Below are positions 1 through 20,774 of a DNA stretch of 64,000 nt, piece by piece (the stretch's first letter is position 1; each line of letters begins with the position of its first letter). The position numbers were made by a program, and so were the translations under genes. The notes beneath the pieces were generated by a model. It saw only the letters and a list, made by a program, of their open reading frames with translations. It did not search any database and was not told the origin of the DNA. This DNA comes from Mastigias papua. Lineage: Eukaryota > Cnidaria > Scyphozoa > Rhizostomeae > Mastigiidae. The stretch lies in the NCBI GenBank assembly GCA_964019165.1, contig OZ025268.1, forward strand, positions 2,533,501 through 2,597,500. The letters are read 5' to 3'.

Positions 1-340
1 TGCTTGTTATCTAGACACCGAATAAGACAACGAACAAGTAAGAAGGAATGAATTAGCACACAATAACATAAATTAAGTAATTAGCGAAGTAACATGGACA
101 GATTAACTGAAAAAGTAATGTCAAAAGGACGCAGCAATGGTTGAAAAAGTTAGCTGATCTATATTGCAGTTGATATACGTATTTGATCACAATTCTGGGG
201 CATTTGTCTAATTACTGAACTATTTTTAGCATCAAACGGATTAATGCAAATATTAAGTGGATTATAGGATCTGAAGTTGGTTTGGGCGATAAGTTTGAGA
301 GATACCTAACTTTAAGTATCTTTTGGTTGTTTCTTTACAG

Positions 341-10241
<9,901 letters not shown>

Positions 10242-12082
10242 CAATGTCTCTGAAAACCATGCAGATTATTTTTGAGTTGTACATATTAGCTTGTGTTCAT
10301 GTAATGTATTTACATATTACTACTTTCTGCACAAAGTGATAAGAATTGTGCATACTGTTCACATGATAGGTAGATGATCCAGTTACTTTAGAACTATGCA
10401 TGAAACTAACTTTAGATAAGAAAATGACAGGCTAATGAACTATTTGGCCACCTATAAGCCACGTGCACAAACAGGCTGCGCTCTAATGTGAAGGCACTCA
10501 GATTATAACTAATATTTCTGATTTTTTCAGTTTACTCAAGCCCAGCAACATAAAACAATAGCATATTTTCCTTTTATGAATGAAGGCTTTCTTTTTCCTT
10601 GAAGAATAATGCACTATACACATAAGCTACACCCCCAAGTTTGGAAACCAACATCAATAAAAAAGCAGTGGAGCAATGTGGGCTCTAAAGGTGGCCATGT
10701 TATGTGCTAAAGGTGGCCAGTACATCTTTCTAGCTAAAGGTATATTTTAAGTACACATTATTCCCAGTGTGGTTCAACTGATATCAAGGTCATAATAAGC
10801 TGCAAATTTTTTTGGTCAAAATGAGTTTTTGCAGGTCTTACTTTGCACAAAACAAATGTGCTCTAGTAAACAAGCTCCTTGAACAAACATGGCTCATCAC
10901 CATGTCAATTACTACCATTACCAACTGTTTTTGTTTGTCTGCAAAGTTCCAGTACACTTGTACATAGCAGTCATTCTTTTTTGTTTGAGAGGGAAACTTG
11001 GACATCAAGGATGCAAATCACTTTATTGACATAAGACATCCAAGTAGCTCTTTGATCCAACAGATGCTTCATATTTTGGATCGAATCTGGCACATGTTGT
11101 ATAGCTTTTTCCTTTCTAAAGGGTTTGGACTAGTAAAGATTTGAAATTATTCATGTGTGACCAGTACAACTATGCTTCTCAACAATAATACAAAACAAAT
11201 GCATGATACTAGTACTGTTGTTAAATGTAAAGGAACAGAAAAAAAGCAGTTGCATCCAGTAGGTGTTTATTTTTGTCAGTCTCTGCTTTCTTCACACTAA
11301 CAATAAATTGTTGTTCAGGAAATCAACCCATCACACTACTCTCTGGTTCATCCATTTTGCAGCAGAGAGGTGTAGGGATATACGTATCCAAAATAGTACT
11401 CTGACACTTCCAATCTCGACATTTAAGCAAGAACATCATACTGGTAGAAAGAAGCAGGGGGCCGTGATTTAGTGGTGCTTGTAGCTTCTGTGATACAAAT
11501 ATACAGGACGCATGCTCACCATGCAAAAATGAATCGTCGAAAAATTAATCTTCTACAAATCTTGAACTCATTTCAATACAATCGATTATCCTTTTCTTAT
11601 ACTTTTCTGCTTATGGCGTGGCTTCTTGTCACAAACAACTCTCAACCTTCCGCGCCATCTTACAAAACGGCAGCCAGCACAGCGAAGTTTCAAAGCTGAG
11701 CGAACCTTATATCCACGAACTTGCTCTAACAGCCCTGTGCTTTGATACACTGTTGTCAATTGTCTATATAAAAATCGAACGCTGCTGAATGAAAACATTT
11801 TGCAATGTCTCCCGTTATATATGGCTATCTTCAAATACTATCTTCTGCAGTTGCTTTTCTATGCTTCAGCTAAAGTAGCTACAACGAGGCAGAGCTCTCG
11901 GTCTTGCATCAAATAGAGGCTGATTAGTAATGACTGCGAGCTTGTTAGAAAAGTTTAGAACTATTAGACATTTTGGACGGTGAAGTGCTATAAATAACTT
12001 CAGCAGCGTGCTTATCCTTTTTGGAGTAAAATTTAAAAAAGGAATGTAGTTGAGTTACCTGCATCTCAGAAAACTTGATGAA
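10242..12082. other. KAT2 3' UTR and spacer to METTL6
   Basis: No coding exon is recognisable here. AATAAA at 10656-10661 is a plausible KAT2 polyadenylation signal, about 415 bases after the stop. The right part should contain the METTL6 promoter, but no TATA box or other clear element was seen. Open frames here on both strands lack any family resemblance. Confidence 0.5.
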
Positions 12083-15000
12083 ATGGACTGCGCGAACATA
12101 GTTTTCAACCAGAGTAAAAGCCAGGCAGCTAGGTGTTTATCTCCAGAAGAAAAACAAAAGCTAGAAAATGACAAACCAATCTCAGAGTTTAAACGAGAAA
12201 AATTAGAGAAAGATGCACTGAAAAATTGGGACCTATTTTATAAAAGAAATGGAACAAGGTTTTTTAAAGACAGGCACTGGACCTGCAGAGAATTCAAAGA
12301 GCTTACTGAGGATTGTCTTTCTGAGGTGAATTTGAACATATGAAAGCTGATAATTGTAGCATGTCATCTCTTTTTCAAATATGCTCATGCGGCAATGCTG
12401 ATTTTCAAGCAGCTCTCCGCTATAGGAATTGCAACGCTAGAAGTGTCATGAAGGCGAAATTTTTCAGCCTGAACAATTAGTATCAACAGTATATGAACAA
12501 TTCCTCTACACGTTTTTTATAAGAAATCTAGCACTAGACAGCCTAAGATTTACGAAACTTTTAGAACTACAAGGAAAGAGTTAAAGAAAATTAAGAATTT
12601 ACTGTGTCATCTTTTACATTTTTACATGAAGGTCTTACAATGCAAATGCTATTTTATAAGTCATTAAAGATGTTTGCGTCTCAGGAAATTTGAATATTGG
12701 CTCAAGATGGACAAATGTATATCACATTTAACCATGCAGGAAAGTTATTATATACCTGGACCGTAGGAATTTAAGTTGCTAGGCTTCAACATGTGACACG
12801 TGCACAGCCCACTGCTGATCAAATTGGCTGGGAATGGTTCCATTGGCTGTAGCTTGACTACAGTTATTTTAGGAAGCACTCGATCATTGCAATGAAATCA
12901 AGCTGTTAGTTGTTTTCTAAAATGCTGCATGATCAATGGCATTGTTGCAGGGGAGACTGTGGCTTGCCAACCCCCCCCCCCCCCAGTTTGCCCTAGGGTC
13001 AGTTGTTTTAATTTGTCTGAAGTTGAGAAGAAAGAATTGGAGGGGGTAGTAGATTTGTTGGAAGATTTTATTCTTTTTTCTGTCATACCATTGCTCTTTG
13101 TCACTCTTCAGTCATGTATTTTATTTCATGCTATTGTACTGTATGGCATAACCCCCAAAGGACATGCCCTGTATATAGGTATGGCTCATTTAAGTTCCTT
13201 GTAGGTTATGCAGGTTGGCACTGCCCTTTGTTGTGATGACTCAGAAGTATCATGCCTAATTTCTCATCATGTATGATCAATGATGCTGTTGTGGAATTGA
13301 GAGTGGTTACACCACAGATATGTGGTATACAGAAACACTGAGTTTGATATACACTGGCATATTTCAAGAAGACTATAGAGGTTATGTATGGAGGCAAATA
13401 AGCAGATAGTATAGATGTAAACATTTTGAACCATTGGTGCTGATCTGTGGCATACAGAAAGTCTGATCCTGGGCTGGCAGTGGTGTATGCAACTGACAAA
13501 GGGTAGATTAAGATTATTTTGACTGAGAAACCCAGAACTAGTTGCAACTGAGGTATAATGTATACATACACATCTGAATAAAACAGATAAGAATTTCCAT
13601 GCCTGGCTTCAGGCTCATCTCATCCCAAAGTTGTCTTGGAAATTTCATACTCGTAGTCCAGTGGTAGTAGGACACAAATGTGATAGCTTTTTGGCAAATT
13701 AAAGTTTAGAAATGGGCATTTATACTTATATAAGAAATGCAAGGACCTTAAGTCAAGAAACAAGACCTTTGATTTTTGCTTGAGTTTTTCAGTAATTGTC
13801 GCCATTTTATTTTCAGGAATCTGGTGAAGGCAGCCAGATAAAGATGTTAGAAATTGGTTCTGGTGTTGGAAATGCGATCTTTCCTTTGCTTGAAGAAAAT
13901 TCCAATATGTTTGTATATGCATGTGATTTCTCTCCTAGAGCAGTCCAGTTCATAAAAGTTAGTTTCAGTGCAATAGTTTAATATGAATTGTATTAATTGT
14001 TCTTAACATTAATAGCCATTTTCATATTTTTACTGTGCATGTACAATGGTCAGCTGTTGAAGCTTACATTTTATGTCCTGGCATAAATGTGTAGTACCCT
14101 ATTGGAGGTAATTTTTGGGCTAGAGAAGTTATACAAGCACTAACTCTTAAGCAAACTGAATTGAACCATGCAGCAGTATCCATAGTTCTAAGTTATTTAT
14201 AACATTGCTATTGCACCCTTTTAGTTGTTTTGTATCTACCATTTGCTATATGTACCCACTGCCTTACAGTTTAAAATTTCGTTTAATGCCTGGTATTTAT
14301 CCTTTTCAGGACAATCCATCATATACTGAGGATCGTTGTCATGCATTCCAATGTGATGTCACTGTTGATGATCTTGAAATCAATGTGCCATCAAACAGTG
14401 TTGACATTGTAACCTTGATATTTGTACTCTCTGCCATTCTCCCATCAAAGATGCCCATTGCTTTGCAGAATTTATTAAAGGTAGTTTTATCATGATATTT
14501 TACATTAACCGAAATTAAATGATCACTTGTCACATCAATGTTTGTTTCTTCTTAGTGCCATTTATATTGTTTTCTTGTTTGTTGCTGGACATTGTTTTCC
14601 TGGTAATTACTACCCTTACATGTGTAGGATTTAAGATGTCATTGTCCAGAACGACGACAGTAGCTCTTGTATGTGTCAAATCTTCCGGAGTGGTTCTGAA
14701 TATTTCTTTGTCGTCCTTCTGATCTTTAAAAATGTACCGTTGCATTATTCTGTCTATTTGCATCATCCCATAACACGTTGTTCTCCTTTTAATTTCTGAA
14801 GAGCTCGTTATTATTGCCTATAAAACCATATTGGTTGTGACAGGTGTTGAAGCCTGGTGGAATCATCCTGTTCAGGGATTATGGCCTTTATGATCATGCC
14901 ATGCTACGGTTTTCAAGAGGCCACAAAATCGCCGAGAATTTATATTGCAGACAAGATGGTACAAGATCTTACTTTTTCAGTGTTGGTAAGGAAGCACTTT

Positions 15001-16195
15001 CTCTTTCATAGCAGACGACAATATTTCCATAAAGCTGTTTTGGTTGAAACTCTGCAGAATATGAAATGTCAGTATAGCGAGTAACATAGACATACAGATA
15101 TGTACTCAGCTATAGGTTAAAATTCGCCAGTGACAAAAGGCGAAGCATGGATTCAGCTTGTTTTTAGTAATGACTGTTTATTCAACGGCATTATTAGTCA
15201 TCTTAGATTTTTTGCTTGGCTCATGTCAATATCTATAACTGGGTATGAATTTTGAATCGGTTATGATTACATATAATACATAATCTAGTCGACTGCACCA
15301 AATATTTAGCTGTATGTTATTAGTTTGAGCTTGTAATGGCAGTTAAAAATGTCAATTTGGGCAAGTAACTTGCTTATAAACAAGATAACAAGAAGCTTCA
15401 TTTTCGAGGAAAAGAATGCACAGCTATCACGCTTTCTTTACAACTGTATATCTAACTGCACTAAAAAGCAGTGATCAGCAGAGTCATTGGCGTCAATTGA
15501 CAAGTGATAGAAATCAATTGCAGAATGAATTAACGTAAATGCATAATAGTATGAATGAGAAGAAGGGAGGAGAGGCCATTATTTAGAGATAAATTGCACT
15601 AGAATCTATAAGCTTGAAATATTTATACGTTGACGCTAGGGCGTCTCTTTTGACGTTCATCGAATGGTTGATGCTACCTTTATTGTATGGTTATAGCTCA
15701 TATCCAGTACAGGGGTGATCCATACAGTACGTACGCCCAAAATCATCGCCCACCCACCCTCCTCTGTACGATCATAGGAAGGTTTCTTTGATATTTCATG
15801 AAATATATTGCTCATTTTTGGCAGCAGTTTTTCACAAAATGAGGAAAACATGCTTCAAGTTCTCACTTTTTTGAATTGATTGAATCGTACGTACACTTTG
15901 ATCTTTACCATCCCACCCATCCTGTCCGCGTGAGTATGCTTTTGGATTTACCCACCCACCGACCCTCAAAGGGTACTTACTTTGTGGACCGCCCCACGGA
16001 AGTCTAGGGAATCGATAGGATGTGTCTGTCTTTCTTTTATTCCAATCTCTTTTAGAATTCACATCAAAACTCTTCACTGACGCTGGATTTGAAGTTTTAG
16101 AAAATGACTATATTCATAGATCAACAGTTAACAAAAAAGAGGGGATCGATGTACCAAGAATATTTGTACAAGGAAAATACAGAAAGAGGACTTAA
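12083..16195 (+). CDS. METTL6: tRNA N3-methylcytidine methyltransferase METTL6, complete, 5 exons
   Basis: SAM-dependent methyltransferase; the METTL6 family makes m3C at position 32 of serine tRNAs. Exons 12083-12325, 13817-13957, 14310-14480, 14844-14985 and 16056-16195 join without phase conflict to 278 residues, close to the usual length of about 280. Seen: KNWDLFYKRNGTRFFKDRHW near residue 60 (family signature), SAM motif I LEIGSGVGNAIFPLLEE, then YACDFSPRAV, FQCDV, DIVTLIFVLSAI, KPGGIILFRDYGLYDHAMLR, and the C-terminal VPRIFVQGKY. The ATG at 12083 was chosen because it opens the longest supported N-terminus; an upstream ATG at 12044 is followed at once by a stop. A short leading sequence before the conserved part is poorly conserved in the family, so an upstream non-coding exon is possible. 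It lies downstream of KAT2 on the same strand. Confidence 0.93.
12535..12630. repeat. Interspersed repeat, copy 2 (METTL6 intron 1)
   Basis: Resembles 3790-3900 over roughly 90 bases, including AAACTTTTAGAACTACAAGG and the following GAGTTAA. Found by eye; a genome self-comparison would give copy number and ends. Confidence 0.5.
12971..12984 (+). repeat. Poly-C run
   Basis: Fourteen consecutive C residues in METTL6 intron 1. A matching G13 run occurs at 16404-16416, and another C run near 33773. They are simple sequence, and their exact lengths may be assembly-dependent. Confidence 0.9.
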
Positions 16196-16403
16196 TCGAC
16201 GAATTTCATGTTGATGTTGTCTTGTCGCCCGTTTGAAGAGTGCTCAGGAAGAATGCTGCGCCCCGAAAGCAGATTTTTCTTTACTCTGTTGTCATATCTA
16301 AGGGGTGGATGATGAAGTGACTGTGAAAGGCAAATACATTCAAGGTACCTATTTGATGTATATGGTGCAAACTTAGCGGTGGCTGAGCACTATCTTTGGT
16401 GTT

Positions 16404-16416
16404 GGGGGGGGGGGGG
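16404..16416 (+). repeat. Poly-G run
   Basis: Thirteen consecutive G residues about 210 bases after the METTL6 stop. No structure around it was recognised. Confidence 0.9.
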
Positions 16417-16780
16417 CTCGAGTGGTCAGATTTACATTTGCAGAGTTTATAGAGGGTGCTAAAACACATACGAAAGTACAGTTGCTATAAAAAGTGGAGG
16501 GCCAGAGCCCCCAGCTCCTTCGCCCATGTTTATCCCCTCTTTGGTAGAAATCAGATTGTTAGCAAATTTATAGTCAGTGCATTGTTAATATCAAATTTCA
16601 ATGGATTTTCCATCTTATTCCTGTATAAATGATTTCCCTACAAAGTTTTTGCGAGCCTTACTGATAAGAAATTACCAACGGTAAAATAAATTCACACAAG
16701 TCTTCCATTGACTTTGAGTCTTGTATATAATCTATCACTGCAAAACTGCCTACAACCTTGACATCCCTCCTAGCAGGATA

Positions 16781-17202
16781 CACGTATTTCTTTTTATAAG
16801 AAAGTTTAGAATGACCCCAGTACTCAAATTTTCTTAATAATCTGGCAATTCCAGTACTCAAACTTTCTTAAGACTTTCTTAGGGCAAAAACTGAATTTCT
16901 TGGTTAATAGAACTCAACGCAGTTCATAACACGTGTTTTTAATGTGAAAATTTGGGAGAATGTTTCCTGTGTATAAGCATACTATTGGATCTGTTACTAA
17001 GTTCCTGAAGTGCTTTTCCTGACTTACTCTAATTGGTCACAGGATGAAATTTATTCATAGTTTTGCTTTTTTACCTTCATTGGGTAAAAACAAGTTTTTA
17101 AGTTTTCTAAGGTTTGCAAAATCCAGTACTGAACTTTCTTAACTTTTTGACGAATTGAGTACTACTTTCTTATGAAGCACCTTCTTATAAAAAAAATACG
17201 TG
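16781..17202. mobile_element. Foldback MITE with TA target duplication
   Basis: The ends are inverted copies: CACGTATTT..TTTATAAGAAAGT on the left, and its reverse complement with a few changes on the right, ending in AAATACGTG. Each end abuts TA (16779-16780 and 17203-17204), the duplication made by Tc1/mariner-type transposases. Inside are several AGTACT and AACTTTCTTAA words but no transposase frame. It is a 422-bp non-autonomous element. Superfamily assignment is inference from the TA alone. Confidence 0.7.
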
Positions 17203-17319
17203 TAACTCCAAGTATTGTAGAGTTAGCTGTTCTGTTATGGGGAACCTTTCCTAGTGTGAAAGGCGTGGAAACCACCCACTTCATAGTCGTCATACATTTT
17301 AGATGTATCCATATCTTAT

Positions 17320-17963
17320 TGTAAACTTATGGACAAGGAAGGGTGGATTCTTGTAGGCCACCCCCTTTAATTACCACACCCTTTAGTATGGCATGCAAAA
17401 TATATGCTGCTGAAGGATGACAAACATCAATGAAATGATGCAACAATAAGCCTAGAGAATACCGGGGTGACAATTGCATATTGCTACCCCCCTCATGGCG
17501 CAGTCACTGCTCATGGATCAAAGTTATTGATCCTGCAGCTCGACTGCAGAATATGGCCTTTTTTGACGAGATCTCGAGTGTGCACGAGCAGAACGTCAAG
17601 TGTGCAAGTGTGCACTTGATCTCAGGTGTGCACTTGAAGTGTGAGGGCTTCAAAATCAAACTACAGCTTTTCTCACCCATTCAATGAATGAGATTCCGTT
17701 CGATCAAGCTATGTATCCTTATGTAATATATTGTGTGATTACCTGTGTATGATTTGTATTGTATATGTGAAATTAAACCGGTGAATCTGTAATATCGTCA
17801 ATCGTAAGTACTGTCTCTATAATGTCCTGGTATTGTCGCGTGTGCATCCGTACCCTGTAGTTATGACTCTAGCTAAGTGTAAGAGTATTAGAAGAATTAG
17901 TTAGTTGAGATTCAGAGTTGAAGTAATAAAGACGTGTCTCTCTGAGTCGAGCTAAACGTTACA
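17320..17963 (+). mobile_element. Solo LTR of an LTR retrotransposon
   Basis: The 644-bp segment starts TGTAA and ends TTACA (perfect 5-base inverted ends) and is flanked by a 5-bp direct repeat CTTAT at 17315-17319 and 17964-17968. AATAAA at 17925-17930, about 35 bases before the end, fits an LTR polyadenylation signal and sets the + orientation. The left half holds clustered GTGTGCAC/GTGCACTTGA words that could be promoter repeats. No primer-binding site, gag or pol follows, so only one LTR remains, as after LTR-LTR recombination. Gypsy versus Bel/Pao cannot be decided. Confidence 0.75.
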
Positions 17964-18299
17964 CTTATATACCAGATCAATCACAAGGGCATTTGAAGTC
18001 AAATATATATGCACAATATCAGAAATTTGGCTTTATCCAATCAACTACATGACCCAGAAGAAATATGAGGGGACCCAGCCCCTTCTATTGCAGGAGAAGG
18101 CCTGTGTCTCCATTCTGAATCTAATCTAGAGACAGCACCAGCAGCTACTGGCTGCTGGCAATCTGATTTTGCTCCTCAAACTCAGCAATGGCTTTTGACT
18201 TACAAAGGAGTCATAGATTCCGAATTCTTCATTTTCCGAAAAACAGCAATTGAGAAACGAGCAACCAGTACACCTTCACAACATCATTCTAATGCTATG

Positions 18300-19030
18300 C
18301 AGGTACATTGGAGGTGTTACTCTCCTCTTCTTCTTCTTGTGCCATGGCATAATCTGCCGTTGACGAATCATGGTGTGCTTTTTCTCCATGTTTCTCTATC
18401 TTTTGCAATAGTTCTTAAATCCTTTATAGTGTGCACATTCAAGCTCATTGTCATCCAATCGAACATTATCATCCTTTTTCGTCCTCCCGCTCTTTTGGCC
18501 ACCATTTCAGTCTCTCTAATGTGACGCTCTATTCCATTATTCTCTCTGAGAAGATGTCCCACGAATCTCCATTCTCTCTCTGATTATATACACTAACTCT
18601 CTCTTCACCTTCATCTTTTCCAAAGCTTCCTCATTTGCCACCTTCTGTACCCAAGAAATTCTGAGCCTTTTCCTATAAAACCAAATTTCTGTTGCCTCAA
18701 GTCTTCTTTCCATGACTTTGCTAATTGTCTATGTCTTCGTCCATAAGCTAACAGCGACCAAATGTAACACTTCAATAATCTTCTCTTTACTCCTATCCCA
18801 ATTCTCTTTTCACAGAAAAGGTTTCTCATATCCATAAAAGTCTTCCTTGCTAGTCCAATTCTACGCTTGATGTCCTTATCTGATCGTCCATCTGATGTTA
18901 TACAACTTCCCAGAATCCCAGGTACTTGAAACTCTCCTTCTGCTCAATCTCAGATCCATTTATCTTCAAACGACATATGGGTATTTGTGCTTTCTTACTA
19001 CAAACCATAGGAAAGTTTTCTGGCAATTAA
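18300..19030 (-). pseudogene. Degraded LINE, 3' end of reverse transcriptase ORF
   Basis: Read on the minus strand with several frame changes, this encodes the C-terminal region typical of RTE/Jockey-like LINE polymerases. In order: KLGLMINCQKT near 19030, a degraded YLGSxITSDG region, DIKRRIGLARKTFMDMRNLF, RRLLKCYIWSLLAYG, a region around LRISWVQKVANEEALEKM, then REMEIRGTSS, KRAGGRKR and DLRTIAKDRETWRKSTP near 18370. Stops and frameshifts show that it is dead. The catalytic part of the polymerase is not present. Confidence 0.8.
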
Positions 19031-19116
19031 TCATCAATCCAAGTTTTTAATTTTTTTGCCACATTGCCCCAAATTTGACAACACCCTTAAAGTTGGCGCC
19101 AAACAAATCCAGATTT

Positions 19117-19210
19117 GTCCCGCTTTGCCGGGATGATTTTCCACATGTAATCTCAATAAAGACTTTCCCCGCGGAAGGTGAAAATTTGTCTCGTCCCGGC
19201 AAAGCGGGAC
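19117..19210. repeat. Perfect 17-bp inverted repeat around a 60-base loop
   Basis: GTCCCGCTTTGCCGGGA at 19117-19133 is the exact reverse complement of 19194-19210. The arms are GC-rich in an AT-rich neighbourhood. RNA from either strand could form a stable hairpin. No gene, terminator role or element boundary is evident. Confidence 0.85.
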
Positions 19211-19219
19211 ATTTTCTCT

Positions 19220-20774
19220 CCATATAATCAGGCCCTTCAATTAGTAAAATTCCGAGCATCAAGTTTAAGACCAGCACCTAATTGTAGACACAGAATAGAG
19301 AGTATCTCCCTATGATACTATTCTGTGTTGTAAATAAGTCTGGTTACTCTCCTACCCTCCTTAATTCTCTGCTGTCTCCTTAATGACAAGTACCAATGGA
19401 CGATGTTGTTAAAGTTCTCTTTCTAGTAACAAAGTTACTCCCTGGCGCAAAAGTAACGTTCTGTGTACTGAGAAGATTTTTTCAGTTTGCGTCGTTTTTT
19501 TGCCAATATGTTCGTGATGGTTTGTACCAGACATTGGTGTTTATAACGGCCTATTGTTGCCGGGCCAGAAAAAGCCGGTATGAAAAACAGCTACAGATAG
19601 ATACGTATGAAGGGAAAATATCTTATTTTGTTATTGAGGTTTGTTGGAACCTATTTTAGATAGGGTCTCAGCACAATTACAACACGAACCCTAATTACAA
19701 TTAATTGAACCTTTTATTTACATTATAGCATTTGTACCGGTGTAGTATGTTTTATCTACTTTGCATTCATTTTTTGTTATAAGAACCTGGCTATAAGAAG
19801 CGAGTACTGGACAGTCAGAAAAAATTAAGAAGCTTCAGTACTCGAAGCAAGGAAATTGAGAAGTTATTATATCGTGATAAAACTGAGAACAATGGAATTT
19901 TGTAGAATTCAAGAACATGGTTGCCCTGTTGGCCTAGAATTTTAAGACACAAGGATAAAAATATACTTCCCACATTTAAATAAAGCATCAGAACGGAAGC
20001 AACTCTCTTGACGTAATTAAAAAGGTCGGGATAATTTCACAACAGAACATAATTTCATAACAATAGAAACATCGACAAGTCTAATGATGTAAGGAACCCC
20101 AAGTATCAAATTCATAACGTCATAATAAAAAGACCTCATGAATCAATGAGTATTGAAAATTCCAGAACATTGAGAACTAAAGTACTCAACATTGACCTTT
20201 GTTTCTTATGTAGAAAAATGAATGTAGTTTATTCTACTATTGCTTTGTCAGTTGAGTGACACTGAATTGTTGTTCAGACAAAAAGGAGTATATTTTTGGA
20301 ATAAAGGTCTTTCAATGGCATTATCATGGACTTTCTTAGTGTTGTAGAGGTTTAGAAAACTGTATTCTAATAGCTATTTACACAAGGCACCAGAAAATCT
20401 TCTGCATATGTAATTGTCTTTCTTTGTACACTTTTTGATTTTATTATTATTTAACATTATTTTGAAATTTTAGTTGTTAGAATTTGTATTTGTTTTGAAA
20501 TTTTGAAATGAATCAACTTGCATTTGAGGTAGTCACCTGTTTTATGAAATGCCATCATGTGAGATGGAAGCAGTGCAATCTGATCAATGACCTCTGAGGT
20601 CCATGGAGTACTGTATGCTTTTGAAATTGGCATGGAGCTCACAAAATCAACCTTTGTTTCATCCCCAAACTGTTAGACAAAATTCTCAAATAGCAGCTTG
20701 TGACCAATTTATTACTTTAATCCTAGTTCAAGGTGTGAAGCCTTGCATATCATCAGGCAACTTCCATTGTGAGC
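19220..20774. other. Spacer before the SLC49-like pair
   Basis: No gene recognised. A patch at 19790-19870 repeats the AGTACT/TTAAGAAG words of the 16781-17202 element in partly inverted order and may be another decayed copy. The last 100 bases presumably hold the first transporter's 5' UTR; no core promoter motif was seen. Confidence 0.4.

Noticed and set aside
13206..13571. 121-codon minus-strand frame in METTL6 intron 1
   Set aside because: Opposite strand within an intron, no recognisable domain, and residue composition typical of chance AT-rich translation.
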